The notes under the pieces: model-generated
What the model saw: only the letters and a program-made list of their open reading frames with translations
Told to the model about the DNA's origin: nothing
The model's database searches: none
Program-made: the position numbers and the translations under genes
Part shown: positions 1-8,318 of the stretch, piece by piece
Layout of the letters: every line of letters begins with the position of its first letter
Position numbering within the stretch: position 1 is the first letter of the stretch
Source: Methylobacter sp.
GTDB lineage: Bacteria > Pseudomonadota > Gammaproteobacteria > Methylococcales > Methylomonadaceae
NCBI GenBank assembly: GCA_030679035.1
Contig: JAUXTH010000010.1
Coordinates: 1 to 44,416, forward strand
Reading direction: 5' to 3'
Length of the DNA: 44,416 bases

Positions 1-2
1 TG

Positions 3-95
3 CGTAAATTACTCCATGCTATACACGGTATGTTGAAGCATGATGTGCCTTTCGATAATACCCGTTTTTATGCAATTCCGGCATCTGTCGGATAG
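3..95 (+). CDS. IS110-family transposase, C-terminal end (cut by window edge)
   Basis: The frame starting at base 3 is open from the window edge to a TAG at 93-95. It encodes about 30 residues including LLHAIHGMLKHDVPFD and ending near FYAIPASVG. This matches the usual C-terminal tail of IS110/IS1111-type transposases, which cut and paste circular intermediates with a DEDD catalytic domain. The catalytic part lies outside the window, so I cannot say whether the gene is intact. No inverted repeats are visible in the 47 bp before the next gene, as expected for classical IS110 elements. Confidence 0.6.
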   Translation, partial: RKLLHAIHGMLKHDVPFDNTRFYAIPASVG

Positions 96-142
96 CTAAA
101 AACCAATGAAATAAGTTTGACTTTAAACAGAGTATCTACGCC

Positions 143-1246
143 CTATTTAACCGCAGCGAAAGCTCGCGACAACACGGCTCGCGCGTCAAACATTGAATTT
201 TTCGTATCTTCGGCGGCGCGGCTTGCCTCGGCTTCGGCTTGTTCGGCGCTACGGGAATACTCCAAAGTGTGAGCTGTAGCTTCTTGGGCTTGTTCATGTA
301 ATTTCTGAATAGCGTCACGCAGCCTTTGCGCATCATCGCGAGCCTGTTCAGCCAAGCGCTGGGCATCTTGCGTTTCCGAAAGCGCTTGTTGCAGTTGTGA
401 TAATACAAACTCGGCCTGACGATGAAGCCCCCGTATCCTATCCATAGAAGTTTGCGTTTCGCTGAGCTGTTGTCCAATTTCTTGAACGCGATTGGCCGAC
501 TGCTCACTAAACTGGGCTGCTTGGTTGGCGTGTTCCTGAGATTGTCCCGCTGCCTGACCGGCTGTATAAGCGGATGTTTGAGCAGCGCTGGCAAATCGAG
601 CGGCTTGTAACGCTTCATTCTCCGCCTTAATGGCTGCCTGGGCTGCTGTTTGGGCGTTGCCGTTTGCATCCTGAGCTGAGTTGCCGGCATTTTCAGCCTG
701 CTGTTGGGATTGTGCTGCACAATCTTGCGCCGTCCGCGCAGAAGTCTCGCTTTCAGTCACCGCACGAGCGGCCGATTCAGTGTGGGCGCGGGCTTCTTGC
801 TCGGCACTGTTCGCATTTTCGGCGTTGGCCTTGGCTTGCTCGGCATTGCCGGCTGATGTCTGAGCGTGTTCCTGAGATTGCCCCGCCGCTTGACCGGCTG
901 TATAAGCGGAGGTTTGAGCAGCGCTGGCAAATCGAGCAGCTTGTAGCGCTTCATCCTCTGCTTTGGTAGCTGCCTGGGCCGCTGTTTGGGCGCTGTCGTT
1001 AGCATTCTGAGCTGCGTTACCGGCAATTTCAGCATGTGTTTCAGCATGATGGCGAACTAATGCGGCTTGATGAGCATGCTGATCAGCTTGAACTGCGCGT
1101 TCGGATGCGGCTTGTACCTGTAGTTCAGCGGCTCGTTGAGATTGTTCAGCAGATTGAGCGAAATCTTCACAACGGTTTGCCGCCTCTCTAGCGCGTTCGG
1201 CTTCTTGATTGGCAATATCGAGTGCTTCGGAAATATGTTCGGACAT
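143..1246 (-). CDS. Ala/Gln-rich coiled-coil protein with internal repeats
   Basis: The 367-residue protein is composed almost entirely of Ala, Gln, Glu, Ser and Asn in heptad-like patterns such as EAERAREAANRCEDFAQSAE. This predicts a long alpha-helical coiled coil. It has no signal peptide, transmembrane segment or recognisable catalytic domain. Two blocks are nearly identical: a segment containing EALQAARFASAAQTSAYTAG occurs twice about 110 residues apart, matching a DNA duplication at roughly 528-650 and 862-1001. The start ATG is preceded by AAGGTAA at ribosome-binding distance. The stop is just downstream of the IS110 fragment, and the gene stands alone. Function is unknown. Repeats of this type occur in tail-fibre-like, structural and surface proteins, but nothing here picks one. 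Confidence 0.75.
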   Translation of the reverse strand: MSEHISEALDIANQEAERAREAANRCEDFAQSAEQSQRAAELQVQAASERAVQADQHAHQAALVRHHAETHAEIAGNAAQNANDSAQTAAQAATKAEDEALQAARFASAAQTSAYTAGQAAGQSQEHAQTSAGNAEQAKANAENANSAEQEARAHTESAARAVTESETSARTAQDCAAQSQQQAENAGNSAQDANGNAQTAAQAAIKAENEALQAARFASAAQTSAYTAGQAAGQSQEHANQAAQFSEQSANRVQEIGQQLSETQTSMDRIRGLHRQAEFVLSQLQQALSETQDAQRLAEQARDDAQRLRDAIQKLHEQAQEATAHTLEYSRSAEQAEAEASRAAEDTKNSMFDARAVLSRAFAAVK

Positions 1247-1529
1247 GAGCGTTACCTTCTAATTTGGGTAATTTATTATGGTTTAAGGTTAATTGGATTC
1301 TATCAGCAAAAGTATTGCCTGAACAACATCGGCATCATCCAGATGAAAGTCGGGCAGACCCTGCCTCCGGCTTATGCTTGACATACCTTAGCATGACTAC
1401 TGACATTGGCTAAAATAATTTCCTTGAAGGGGTACAGGAAGCGTAACGCTAGTGGAGCGGTGTGCGACGTCCCTCGCGTAACCAACGGCCGGGCGTTTTG
1501 ACGAAGTTGTGCGCGTAACGGACGGAATG

Positions 1530-1564
1530 CTGTAGGGTGGATTCGCCGCTAGGCAATCCACACT
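1530..1564. repeat. Palindromic intergenic repeat, family R2 (copy 1)
   Basis: GTGGATT and AATCCAC form a 7-bp stem around a GC-rich centre (CGCCGCTAGGC). The same sequence in reverse orientation lies at 32643-32676. The 350-bp gap 1247-1596 in which it sits shows no other feature I can support; its left part is the leader of the minus-strand coiled-coil gene. REP-like elements of this kind often lie between genes in gammaproteobacteria. Confidence 0.6.
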
Positions 1565-1596
1565 GCAATTGCGACTTGATGTTCACACTGGAGGAT

Positions 1597-2748
1597 TTAG
1601 CCCAAGGGCGGTGCAGCCTTGCGTGTGATCTTCACCTTGATGTCTGCTTTGGCTTTATGGAAGTTTTTACTTTTAGCTGGACGTTTGGCGACGCTCTTGG
1701 TTTGAACAATGCTTTTTGGCTGAATCTTGCTCTTGTTAATGGGCTTGATGCTGGTTCTGACCCGGCTGATCGTTTTAGGCTGAACCTTGTTAATGCTTCT
1801 GCTGTTATTTTTGCGCGCAGGCTTATGGTAACTGCGATTGGATGTCGTTACTGCATGTGTCGCGCCTCCATTGCCGCAATCCAGTTGGTAGGGCGGGTTG
1901 CCTGCCGAGCTGGTCGACATGGTGTTGATATTTCTTGTCGGCTCGGCGCTGGTTAGATTGGCGAACCCGTTATCCATTTTTTGCATCATTAACTGGTAGC
2001 GTTCTTTGCTGGTCGTGCCGCCCATGACCACGCCGATCAGGTGTTTGCCGTTTTGATGCGCCGCGCCGATCAGGTTGAAACCCGATCCGCAGGTAAATCC
2101 GGTTTTCATGCCTTCGGCGCCGGGATAGTTTGCGGTAAACTTGTTGATGCCGCGCAGTTCTGTGCCTTTGAAGTTGAAGCTGTGCGCAGCAAAGTAGTGA
2201 TAATATTCGGGGAAATTGCGCTGCGCTTTCCAGGCCAGAACGGCCATATCGCGGGATGTGGTCACTTGCCAGTTGTTGGGCAGGCCGGTCGCGTTCATGA
2301 AATGGGTGTTGTACATGCCCAAGGAATGCGCTTTTGCGGACATATTACTGGCAAAGTTTTCTTCGGTGCCGCCCAGGTGTTCGGCAAGAACAACGGAAGC
2401 GTCATTTGCGGAACGGGTGATAATCGCCAAAATAGCGTCTTCGACGGTTATATGCTCACCGCGTCTTAAGCCCAGTTTGCTGTTGGGTTGCTGTGAGGCA
2501 TGAGCCGATGCGGTCAATGAATCATGCAGATGAATTTGACCCGCTCTCAATGCGTCGAATGTCATGTACAGTGTCATGAGTTTGGTTAGCGAGGCGGGAT
2601 ACCATGACTGAGTCGCTTCTACTTCATGCAAGACGTTGCCGTTATCGGCGTCGATAATGATGGCGGCATGGCGGGCGTAACTGGCCTCGGGCACTGCAAA
2701 CAGCCATACGGCATTTAAAACAAGTAGCGCTAGTTTAACTTTAGTCAT
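1597..2748 (-). CDS. Serine-type D-Ala-D-Ala carboxypeptidase (penicillin-binding protein, peptidase S11)
   Basis: This 383-residue periplasmic enzyme of the DacA/PBP5-PBP7 family trims the terminal D-Ala from peptidoglycan pentapeptides. A hydrophobic N-terminal signal (about residues 5-20, AVPEASYA before the mature part) is present. All three active-site motifs are visible: SLTK at 53-56 (nucleophile Ser53), SAN at 113-115 and KTG at 215-217 in MKTGFTCGSG. After about residue 280 the catalytic domain gives way to a Lys/Ser/Asn-rich tail with repeated KPINKSKIQPKS-like units instead of the usual beta-sandwich and amphipathic anchor. The tail is strongly basic and could bind cell wall or DNA. 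Closest in layout to PBP7/PbpG-like endopeptidases; substrate specificity cannot be settled from sequence alone. Confidence 0.88.
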   Translation of the reverse strand: MTKVKLALLVLNAVWLFAVPEASYARHAAIIIDADNGNVLHEVEATQSWYPASLTKLMTLYMTFDALRAGQIHLHDSLTASAHASQQPNSKLGLRRGEHITVEDAILAIITRSANDASVVLAEHLGGTEENFASNMSAKAHSLGMYNTHFMNATGLPNNWQVTTSRDMAVLAWKAQRNFPEYYHYFAAHSFNFKGTELRGINKFTANYPGAEGMKTGFTCGSGFNLIGAAHQNGKHLIGVVMGGTTSKERYQLMMQKMDNGFANLTSAEPTRNINTMSTSSAGNPPYQLDCGNGGATHAVTTSNRSYHKPARKNNSRSINKVQPKTISRVRTSIKPINKSKIQPKSIVQTKSVAKRPAKSKNFHKAKADIKVKITRKAAPPLG

Positions 2749-2850
2749 TTAAAACGGGTCTCAGGAAAATCGATGGCCGAAAGCACAAGTGCGGCTTTGA
2801 TGTCGGTGCATCAAGTCCACTCTACGTATCTTAAGGGGGTAAATTAGTTT

Positions 2851-2922
2851 TGTAGGATGTGCCGAGGAACGCAGGCGCATCATTCGCGGACGATGCGCGT
2901 CACTATGTTCAGAACATCCTAC
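2851..2922. repeat. Nested palindromic intergenic repeat (family R3)
   Basis: GTAGGATGT (2852-2860) pairs perfectly with ACATCCTAC (2914-2922), and inside it GCGCATC (2875-2881) pairs with GATGCGC (2892-2898). The result is a two-tier cruciform of about 72 bp between the minus-strand carboxypeptidase and GH17 genes. The inner motif resembles the GAAGCGCATC palindrome at 31784-31810. It is probably a REP/MITE-like dispersed element and may also end transcription. Confidence 0.55.
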
Positions 2923-3018
2923 GCACTACAAATTTCAGAAGACGCAGATTATAAACTGCGATGTTTGTAATGCGTAAGCGGATTTTAATTTTCAGTAAAA
3001 ATCGTGGTCAAAAGACAA

Positions 3019-3999
3019 CTAAAACTTTATGCAGGTGTAAGGAGGCTCTCCCTTGCAAACCCCCCAGAAACTGCCGAAATCGCCTTCTTCGCTGGTTTTC
3101 CAAGTTTCTGAAAATGCTTCGAAGACTATGCCGCTCCAGCCTTTTTCAGCCAGTTTTTTGAATGTCGATTTGACGACCAGCGCCTGATTTTTCTTGCCTG
3201 CAACGCCGCAACGCTGCTGAGTGAATTTATTAGGTTCAGTGCCGCCTTCGGGGCCGTTCGGCCAGCCGAATTCTGTCAGTATTACTTCTTTACCGGGATA
3301 AGCCCGGCGTAGTTCTTCAATTCGTGCAATATGAAAATCAGCGGCTTTGTTTGCAGGGGTGCAAGGAATAACATCGGAATGTTTGTTTTCCCACCACGGA
3401 AAAACATTGATGCCTATCCAATCGACTTGCGCGCCGAAATTGGTTATGTGGCAGGGTGAAACGCGATTACACCATTCCCACCAGGTATCTATCGTGGTGA
3501 TCGGCTGAGAGACGCCCGCTTCGCGCAAAGCGTTTATGCAGCGGGTGATTTCACCATCGAAGGCATAATCATTGCGGGTTCTGACTTCGGAACCGCAGCT
3601 TAGCTTTATGATGGTTTTGGGATAGGCTTTTGCGACTTCAATGCCTGCGCTTATGGAACGCGAATTGACGGCGATGTCATCGTCCAGCCAGATGATTGCA
3701 ATGACTTTAATATGCCGGGCTTCGGCGGCGGCGAAGGTGTATTCCAGGCCATTCATGACGCCGTAGGTCATGATGCAGCGGAAAGGGGTTTCTTTGATTA
3801 ATTTGTCCAATAGCTCATTGATTAACTCTTTGGACGGTTGCTCGCCGTAATCGGGGTTGAGCTTGCCTACATAGGGGCTGAAGGCAGCGCACTGTAAGAC
3901 TTCTTTATGGGGCGGTTTTTTTACCTGCTCGCGTGCCGTTGCGTTTTGGCTCATAGCCAATGTGATGGAAACTATGATTAGTAACAATAACTGTTTCAT
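3019..3999 (-). CDS. Secreted GH17-type beta-1,3-glucanase / glucan-modifying enzyme
   Basis: The 326-residue protein starts with a clear signal peptide (MKQLLLLIIVSITLAMSQNA, cleavage near residue 22). The (beta/alpha)8 features of glycoside hydrolase family 17 follow: strand-end Glu138 in KLSCGSEV fits the acid/base position, and Glu243 in VILTEFGWP fits the nucleophile motif. WIGINVFPWW is also typical of the family. Bacterial GH17 proteins hydrolyse or transglycosylate beta-1,3-glucans and often assist cyclic glucan synthesis. Here no glycosyltransferase is adjacent, so the substrate is open. There are several cysteines (for example C35, C75, C135), suggesting disulfides in the periplasm. 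GAGAGG-like ribosome-binding sequence precedes the ATG. Family assignment is fairly sure, function less so. Confidence 0.7.
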   Translation of the reverse strand: MKQLLLLIIVSITLAMSQNATAREQVKKPPHKEVLQCAAFSPYVGKLNPDYGEQPSKELINELLDKLIKETPFRCIMTYGVMNGLEYTFAAAEARHIKVIAIIWLDDDIAVNSRSISAGIEVAKAYPKTIIKLSCGSEVRTRNDYAFDGEITRCINALREAGVSQPITTIDTWWEWCNRVSPCHITNFGAQVDWIGINVFPWWENKHSDVIPCTPANKAADFHIARIEELRRAYPGKEVILTEFGWPNGPEGGTEPNKFTQQRCGVAGKKNQALVVKSTFKKLAEKGWSGIVFEAFSETWKTSEEGDFGSFWGVCKGEPPYTCIKF

Positions 4000-4130
4000 G
4001 AAACCCTCTCAAGTAGGTTTAGGCTGGACGGGATTTGCAATGCAATTCGCATCATTCGCATGCTGTTGGCTTTATCTTTAGTATAGTGTTTGCACTTCAA
4101 AATTCGGTTTATAAAATCTCCTCACCCCAG

Positions 4131-4150
4131 CCCTCTCCAGCAGGAGAGGG
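4131..4150. repeat. Short perfect inverted repeat
   Basis: CCCTCTCC and GGAGAGGG are separated by four bases and form an 8-bp stem. It lies in the 432-bp gap 4000-4431, which otherwise holds only the larger palindromic element at 4253-4375. No T-run follows on either strand, so it is not an obvious terminator. Confidence 0.45.
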
Positions 4151-4252
4151 CGTAAATGTGCCGAATTTTGATGTGCGATGGGTATAAAGGTGAGGAAGGG
4201 CAAGGGTAGGGCGTGCCGTGCGCGCCTTTTACCGATGCTTGAATTATCGTAG

Positions 4253-4375
4253 CTACTCAGCATTCTCAAACACAATGGAGCACTGATGACACGTATGGAG
4301 ATGAATACAGATTAAATCTTATTTAATCATAATTATCAGCGTCATCAGTGTTCCATTTTGCTAACTGCTGAGTAG
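4253..4375. repeat. Palindromic MITE-like element, family R1 (copy A)
   Basis: Perfect 10-bp terminal inverted repeats CTACTCAGCA (4253-4262) and TGCTGAGTAG (4366-4375) bound an imperfect palindrome whose arms read AATGGAGCACTGATGAC and GTCATCAGTGTTCCATT. Three more copies lie at 14907-15027, 16150-16269 and 29577-29690. It carries no ORF of its own. It resembles a non-autonomous ERIC/MITE-type element and is the clearest member of its family here. Confidence 0.75.
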
Positions 4376-4431
4376 TTGGGGATTATCTTCCAATTCTTTG
4401 GTGCGCGCAGCACGACCTACTGATATTCAGC

Positions 4432-5088
4432 TCACTTCACCCATTTGTTTCTTACAACAAAAAACGGGACAACGCAGCCTATCAATACGCACAAAATCAA
4501 CACGGCCCAAGTTACTTGGCTCCAGTCTACCGGATAAATATCGGCTTTGACCGGTTTGCTGATGCCGGGGATGCTGGGCAAATCGACATCGCCGCCATCG
4601 ACTTTTAACTGCGCCTTCATGCCTTTTTCCATGTGCTGAGCCAATTCGCAATGTACGAGGTAGGTTTTTTTCTGGCTGGGCACAATCAGTGAAGCTTTCA
4701 ATTCGCCTTGTCCGTAGAGTTCCAGGTGAAACATGCCCTGCGGGTAGATATAGCCCGGCAAGCCGTGAATCATCAATTGATGGCGGATCTGGTCATCATT
4801 GATGAAGGTGATATTGATTCGGGAGCAGGGCTTAACATCCCATTCCTGGTTGTCGAAAGCGAACATTTTACCGGGGAATTTCAGCGCGTGTTTTTGGCCG
4901 GCATGGATGGTGATGTTGACGTCGCCTGAAATCTTCGGGCAGTCTTTGGGCAGATTATCCCTGTTGGCGTTCATGATCATGCCTTTTTCATTCATCATCA
5001 TACCATCCATCATCGCCATGGTTTCGTCGGCAAATGCCGCGTGGCAATGAAAGCCCAGCATTATCAGGAGTGTCACTAATAATTTCAT
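4432..5088 (-). CDS. Membrane-anchored cupredoxin with Met-rich N-terminus
   Basis: The 218-residue exported copper protein has a signal peptide (about residues 1-20) followed by a Met-rich stretch (MAMMDGMMMNEKGM) of the kind that binds Cu(I). A plastocyanin-like domain spans about residues 55-165, with candidate type-1 copper ligands His103 (IRHQLMIHG), Cys147, His152 and Met153 or Met157 in VHCELAQHMEKGM. A C-terminal transmembrane helix (about 188-212) ends in a positive tail, leaving the copper domain in the periplasm. Its ATG overlaps the stop of the multicopper oxidase gene (ATGA), so the two are translationally coupled. It probably exchanges electrons with, or carries copper for, that oxidase. 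Confidence 0.8.
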   Translation of the reverse strand: MKLLVTLLIMLGFHCHAAFADETMAMMDGMMMNEKGMIMNANRDNLPKDCPKISGDVNITIHAGQKHALKFPGKMFAFDNQEWDVKPCSRINITFINDDQIRHQLMIHGLPGYIYPQGMFHLELYGQGELKASLIVPSQKKTYLVHCELAQHMEKGMKAQLKVDGGDVDLPSIPGISKPVKADIYPVDWSQVTWAVLILCVLIGCVVPFFVVRNKWVK

Positions 5089-6749
5089 AGCTTTTGCTTC
5101 CGTTTGTAAACCAGCACCACAAAGATAAACAGTCCTATGCCCAAACCGGCGGCCAAGCCAAAAATGATGATCTGAACATAATCGGGTGCAATTAAGCCGG
5201 CTTCTCCGAGTAATGGCGCAAAATCGCCTTCACCCCAGACCGCTTGTTTCTTGGCATAGTAATCTTTGTTGAATACTTGATCGAGCAGGGCGTCATGCAT
5301 TTTCGGCATGCCTTGTTCGTCAATCATGGGCTTGTAGGCCAGGATAGCCATGTTGCCGCCAGGCTCCATGCCGTCGGTTGTGGTGCCTGTCGGCACATGG
5401 TCATGAAACATCCAGAGGCCGGGGCCGTAACTGTCCAAGCCGTTGTTTCGGGTGCTCAGACGTAAATCAAGTCGTTGCGCCGGTGCGATGTCGAATACAT
5501 CCCGCGTTATCTGCGACCCCGCCGGTTGTTCAACGCCGTCATAAGCCGTGATGGTGGCCTTATGCCCGTGGATATGCAGTGCCACCAACGAGCGCTGGGC
5601 GTTGGCGACATGCAGTTTTATATCTTCATTTTCATTGGCGACGATCACCGCGTCCCTCAGCGTGTAAGGGAAGGAATGGCCGTTTAACATAAAGTAGTTT
5701 TCAAACGATTCGGTCATGTTGTATTCGCGGCTCATCCGGTGTGCGATTAGCCTTGGATCGTTCGCATTCTGTATGATTTTCGCCAGTTTTTTATCGACCG
5801 ACTGATAATACAAGTCGTATTCCTGGCTGTAGGATTTTTGCACAGCAACCGAAGGATGGCGCACTTGTCCCGCGCCGATATTAAAGGTTTGCACCCAGTT
5901 ATCGGGCTGATTTTCTTCGACGATAAACATGCCATTCAAGCCCATCATATAATGCTGGGCGGTTTGTACGTGGCAATGATAAAACATGGTTCCGGCATGC
6001 CGGGGCTGGATTTCATAGGTGTGGCTTTTGCCGGGGAACACCGGGTGTTCTTCCATGCCGTCATTATCGTCGCCGGCAGCGGTTACCCAGGCATGGTCGA
6101 CGCCGTGAAGATGGATGGTGTGCGGCAAATAATGGGTATTTTCCAGCGTGACATAAACCTTGTCGCCCTGTTCAACCCGAATCACCGGCGAGGGCGCGCG
6201 CAGCAGCGGATTGGCGACCAGCGAGTTGAAGTTCTTAAGCGCCATGCCGCTGGATTTTGGCGCGAATACCCAAAGCCCAGGCTGGATGCCGGGGGCAATA
6301 TCAAAGGTGTTGATCAGGAAGTCGCCGTCGGGACTCGCGCCGTTTAGCTCCACGACTTCCAGTTTGATACGGATGACGTCGGGGTCGCCGTCGTTGTCCA
6401 GGTCATCGGACATAGTCAACGCATCCTGAGCCAGATGCGTCTGCATCAAGGTCTGCATTGATACGTTGTTGGTGCCTTTGACAGCCACGGCAATGTCGTA
6501 AGGATTGTCCGGTTCGCAGGACGGCGCGGCTTCGATTTTTACGCCGTCGATAACCTGCGCCTGTCGCCAGTCGGGATGCTCGTTGGAGCAGGGTTTTTCC
6601 ACAGCGACGGTTTCTGCTGAGCGGTTAAAGACGGTTGCGGGGGGCGTAATGCCTGCCTTTTGTGACGGAGTCGGTACAAAATATACGGCAACAGCGGTTA
6701 ATACGGCGATAAGCAGTATTGCTAAAAGGATGAGGTATTTTTTGGGCAT
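5085..6749 (-). CDS. Membrane-bound multicopper oxidase with type-1 copper site in the first domain
   Basis: This 554-residue protein has an N-terminal hydrophobic segment (about 5-24) and a C-terminal membrane helix (about 524-548). Four trinuclear-cluster His pairs are visible: His213/215 (TIHLHG), His258/260 (FYHCH), His392/394 (LHIHGH) and His449/451 (MFHDH). The type-1 cysteine, Cys259, lies in the first of these domains with His266 and Met268/269 after it. The C-terminal motif has Asp450 where three-domain laccases have Cys. This is the reverse of classical laccase and like two-domain, type-B enzymes. An extra domain of about 150 residues precedes the first cupredoxin. It probably oxidises Cu(I), metal or phenolic substrates in the periplasm, with the coupled downstream cupredoxin as partner. 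Confidence 0.85.
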   Translation of the reverse strand: MPKKYLILLAILLIAVLTAVAVYFVPTPSQKAGITPPATVFNRSAETVAVEKPCSNEHPDWRQAQVIDGVKIEAAPSCEPDNPYDIAVAVKGTNNVSMQTLMQTHLAQDALTMSDDLDNDGDPDVIRIKLEVVELNGASPDGDFLINTFDIAPGIQPGLWVFAPKSSGMALKNFNSLVANPLLRAPSPVIRVEQGDKVYVTLENTHYLPHTIHLHGVDHAWVTAAGDDNDGMEEHPVFPGKSHTYEIQPRHAGTMFYHCHVQTAQHYMMGLNGMFIVEENQPDNWVQTFNIGAGQVRHPSVAVQKSYSQEYDLYYQSVDKKLAKIIQNANDPRLIAHRMSREYNMTESFENYFMLNGHSFPYTLRDAVIVANENEDIKLHVANAQRSLVALHIHGHKATITAYDGVEQPAGSQITRDVFDIAPAQRLDLRLSTRNNGLDSYGPGLWMFHDHVPTGTTTDGMEPGGNMAILAYKPMIDEQGMPKMHDALLDQVFNKDYYAKKQAVWGEGDFAPLLGEAGLIAPDYVQIIIFGLAAGLGIGLFIFVVLVYKRKQKL

Positions 6750-7013
6750 ATAGCGATAGAAAATTTCTATAAAGTAGAGTTATTGTAAATGCCTGCCAAG
6801 TTAAAACCTAGGCGCATTTTTAAATGGCTTTCATGCGAAGATGAGTAAGGTAATCATCTTTGCTCAGGATACTCGGTTTTTTTTAATAACACAGCCGGGC
6901 ATTATAATTGTTATAATTCCATGAAATTCTAATGTTCACCGGGTGAGTTATTCTTAGTGAAACATAAAACTCATCAGCCTTTATTGGTACAAATCTTTAC
7001 TTGGTATTAAAGT

Positions 7014-7553
7014 ATGTCTAATTCGAACTCGTACAACCCTGATCTTGATTGGACCCAAGTAAGGGAAACGTCCAAAATGCTCATTTTATCGGCCATTCAA
7101 GTGGAAGATATGATGAATGAGTCTGACTTGTCGGTCAACACGCTGACTGAATCGTTTACCTCCATCGTTGAACACATGCAAGCCATTAATGATCATCTGC
7201 TCGCTCTTGATTCCAGTGACATCAGGGATGAGGCATTAGCCTGCTGCGCAGAAACAACCGACAAAATTCAGGCTTCCATTATCGCTTTCCAGTTCTATGA
7301 TCGGATGCAACAATGTTTGCAACATGTCACCTTAAACTTAAAAGGCTTGTCTGAACTGGTGGAAAGTCAGCGTCGTCTTTATAACCCGGAGGAGTGGCGG
7401 CAATTCCAGAGTCAAATCCGTTCCCGGTACACGATGGAGTCTGAAAAACTGATGTTCGATGCCATTGTGCAAGGTAAGACAGTAGAAGAAGCACTGGCGA
7501 TAAAAAATGCGCATCAAGAAGAAGATGAGTCCGACAACATAGAGCTTTTTTGA
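7014..7553 (+). CDS. Helical protein with CheZ-like FQFYDR motif, function uncertain
   Basis: The 179-residue soluble protein is mostly alpha-helical and acidic. Its most striking segment is IIAFQFYDRMQQCLQHV (about residues 90-107), which resembles the conserved Q-F-x-D-R helix of CheZ-type CheY phosphatases and related chemotaxis helpers. The rest is too short and divergent to make this a firm call. The ATG at 7014 lacks a clear Shine-Dalgarno sequence. The gene is followed after 3 bp by a lipoprotein gene and likely forms a two-gene unit with it. TATAAT-like stretches lie around 6900-6920. No che genes are nearby. Confidence 0.6.
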   Translation: MSNSNSYNPDLDWTQVRETSKMLILSAIQVEDMMNESDLSVNTLTESFTSIVEHMQAINDHLLALDSSDIRDEALACCAETTDKIQASIIAFQFYDRMQQCLQHVTLNLKGLSELVESQRRLYNPEEWRQFQSQIRSRYTMESEKLMFDAIVQGKTVEEALAIKNAHQEEDESDNIELF

Positions 7554-7556
7554 TAA

Positions 7557-8318
7557 ATGATAATGCTTAAACGATTAGTCATAATTTGCGCATTACCCTC
7601 TTTTCTTGCCGGTTGTGCTGATTTTTCCGGTTCACAGCCTCCTGCTCCGGTGTATGGCGACCAACCCAAGACTCAAAAACAGGCAGCCAAAACACAAAAG
7701 AAATCCAAGTCGCGTAAAACACAATCCAAACAAGTTGTTAAAACGCAACCGCTTAAGGAATTCTCGGAAATAAAGCCAGAACCCTTGTTATCTTCAACGT
7801 CACCGACTTCAGAGCCGATAACTTTAGAGTCAGCACCTTTAGAAACGCAGCAACCCGCATTGCCGACGCCTCCTGAGGCTCGGGAAGAGCAGGAGCCATC
7901 TTTGTCGACATCTCCATTTGTTTCGGAAACGCCGAAATCACCGCCCCCGCCGTCTTCGGAATTGACACCGTTCGAGCCGATAGAGGCTACCGTGCCGTTA
8001 TCGCCAGCGGTAGGCGCTTTAGTTTCAGCAGCCAATCATAACAGTAAAGACGGCGACCTGGATTCCGCGGCCGCTTCTATTGAACGCGCCATCAGAATCG
8101 AACCAAGAAATGCGACCTTGTTTTATAAACTGGCGCTATTAAGATTAAAACAGTCCAAGCCACATTTGGCAGAAGATCTGGCAAAGAAATCCGCGTTACT
8201 GGCTTCTACCGACAATACCTTGAAAAAACACTGCTGGTTACTGATCGCCCATGCTAGGGAACTGCAACAGGATTTTACCGGGGCAAAGGCTGCGCGGGCA
8301 AAGGCTGATGATTTTTGA
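7557..8318 (+). CDS. Proline-rich lipoprotein with C-terminal TPR-like domain
   Basis: The 253-residue protein opens with a lipoprotein signal ending in LAGC (Cys20), so it is lipidated and anchored in a membrane. A Lys/Gln-rich then Pro/Ser/Thr/Glu-rich linker (about residues 30-155) would span space in the periplasm. The C-terminal 95 residues (from about AVGALVSAANHN) form two to three helical hairpins of tetratricopeptide type, with IEPRNATLFYKLALLRLKQ as the clearest repeat. TPR lipoproteins usually scaffold envelope complexes. The gene begins 3 bp after the preceding one. A second in-frame ATG at 7563 is an equally good start. Confidence 0.75.
   Translation: MIMLKRLVIICALPSFLAGCADFSGSQPPAPVYGDQPKTQKQAAKTQKKSKSRKTQSKQVVKTQPLKEFSEIKPEPLLSSTSPTSEPITLESAPLETQQPALPTPPEAREEQEPSLSTSPFVSETPKSPPPPSSELTPFEPIEATVPLSPAVGALVSAANHNSKDGDLDSAAASIERAIRIEPRNATLFYKLALLRLKQSKPHLAEDLAKKSALLASTDNTLKKHCWLLIAHARELQQDFTGAKAARAKADDF

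Noticed and set aside
664-1047. Several ORFs opposite or overlapping the coiled-coil gene
   Set aside because: They are frame shadows of a repetitive, stop-poor sequence and have no protein-like pattern.
4078-4275. A 65-codon minus-strand ORF between the GH17 and cupredoxin genes
   Set aside because: It overlaps the palindromic element, has no start signal and reads as random composition.
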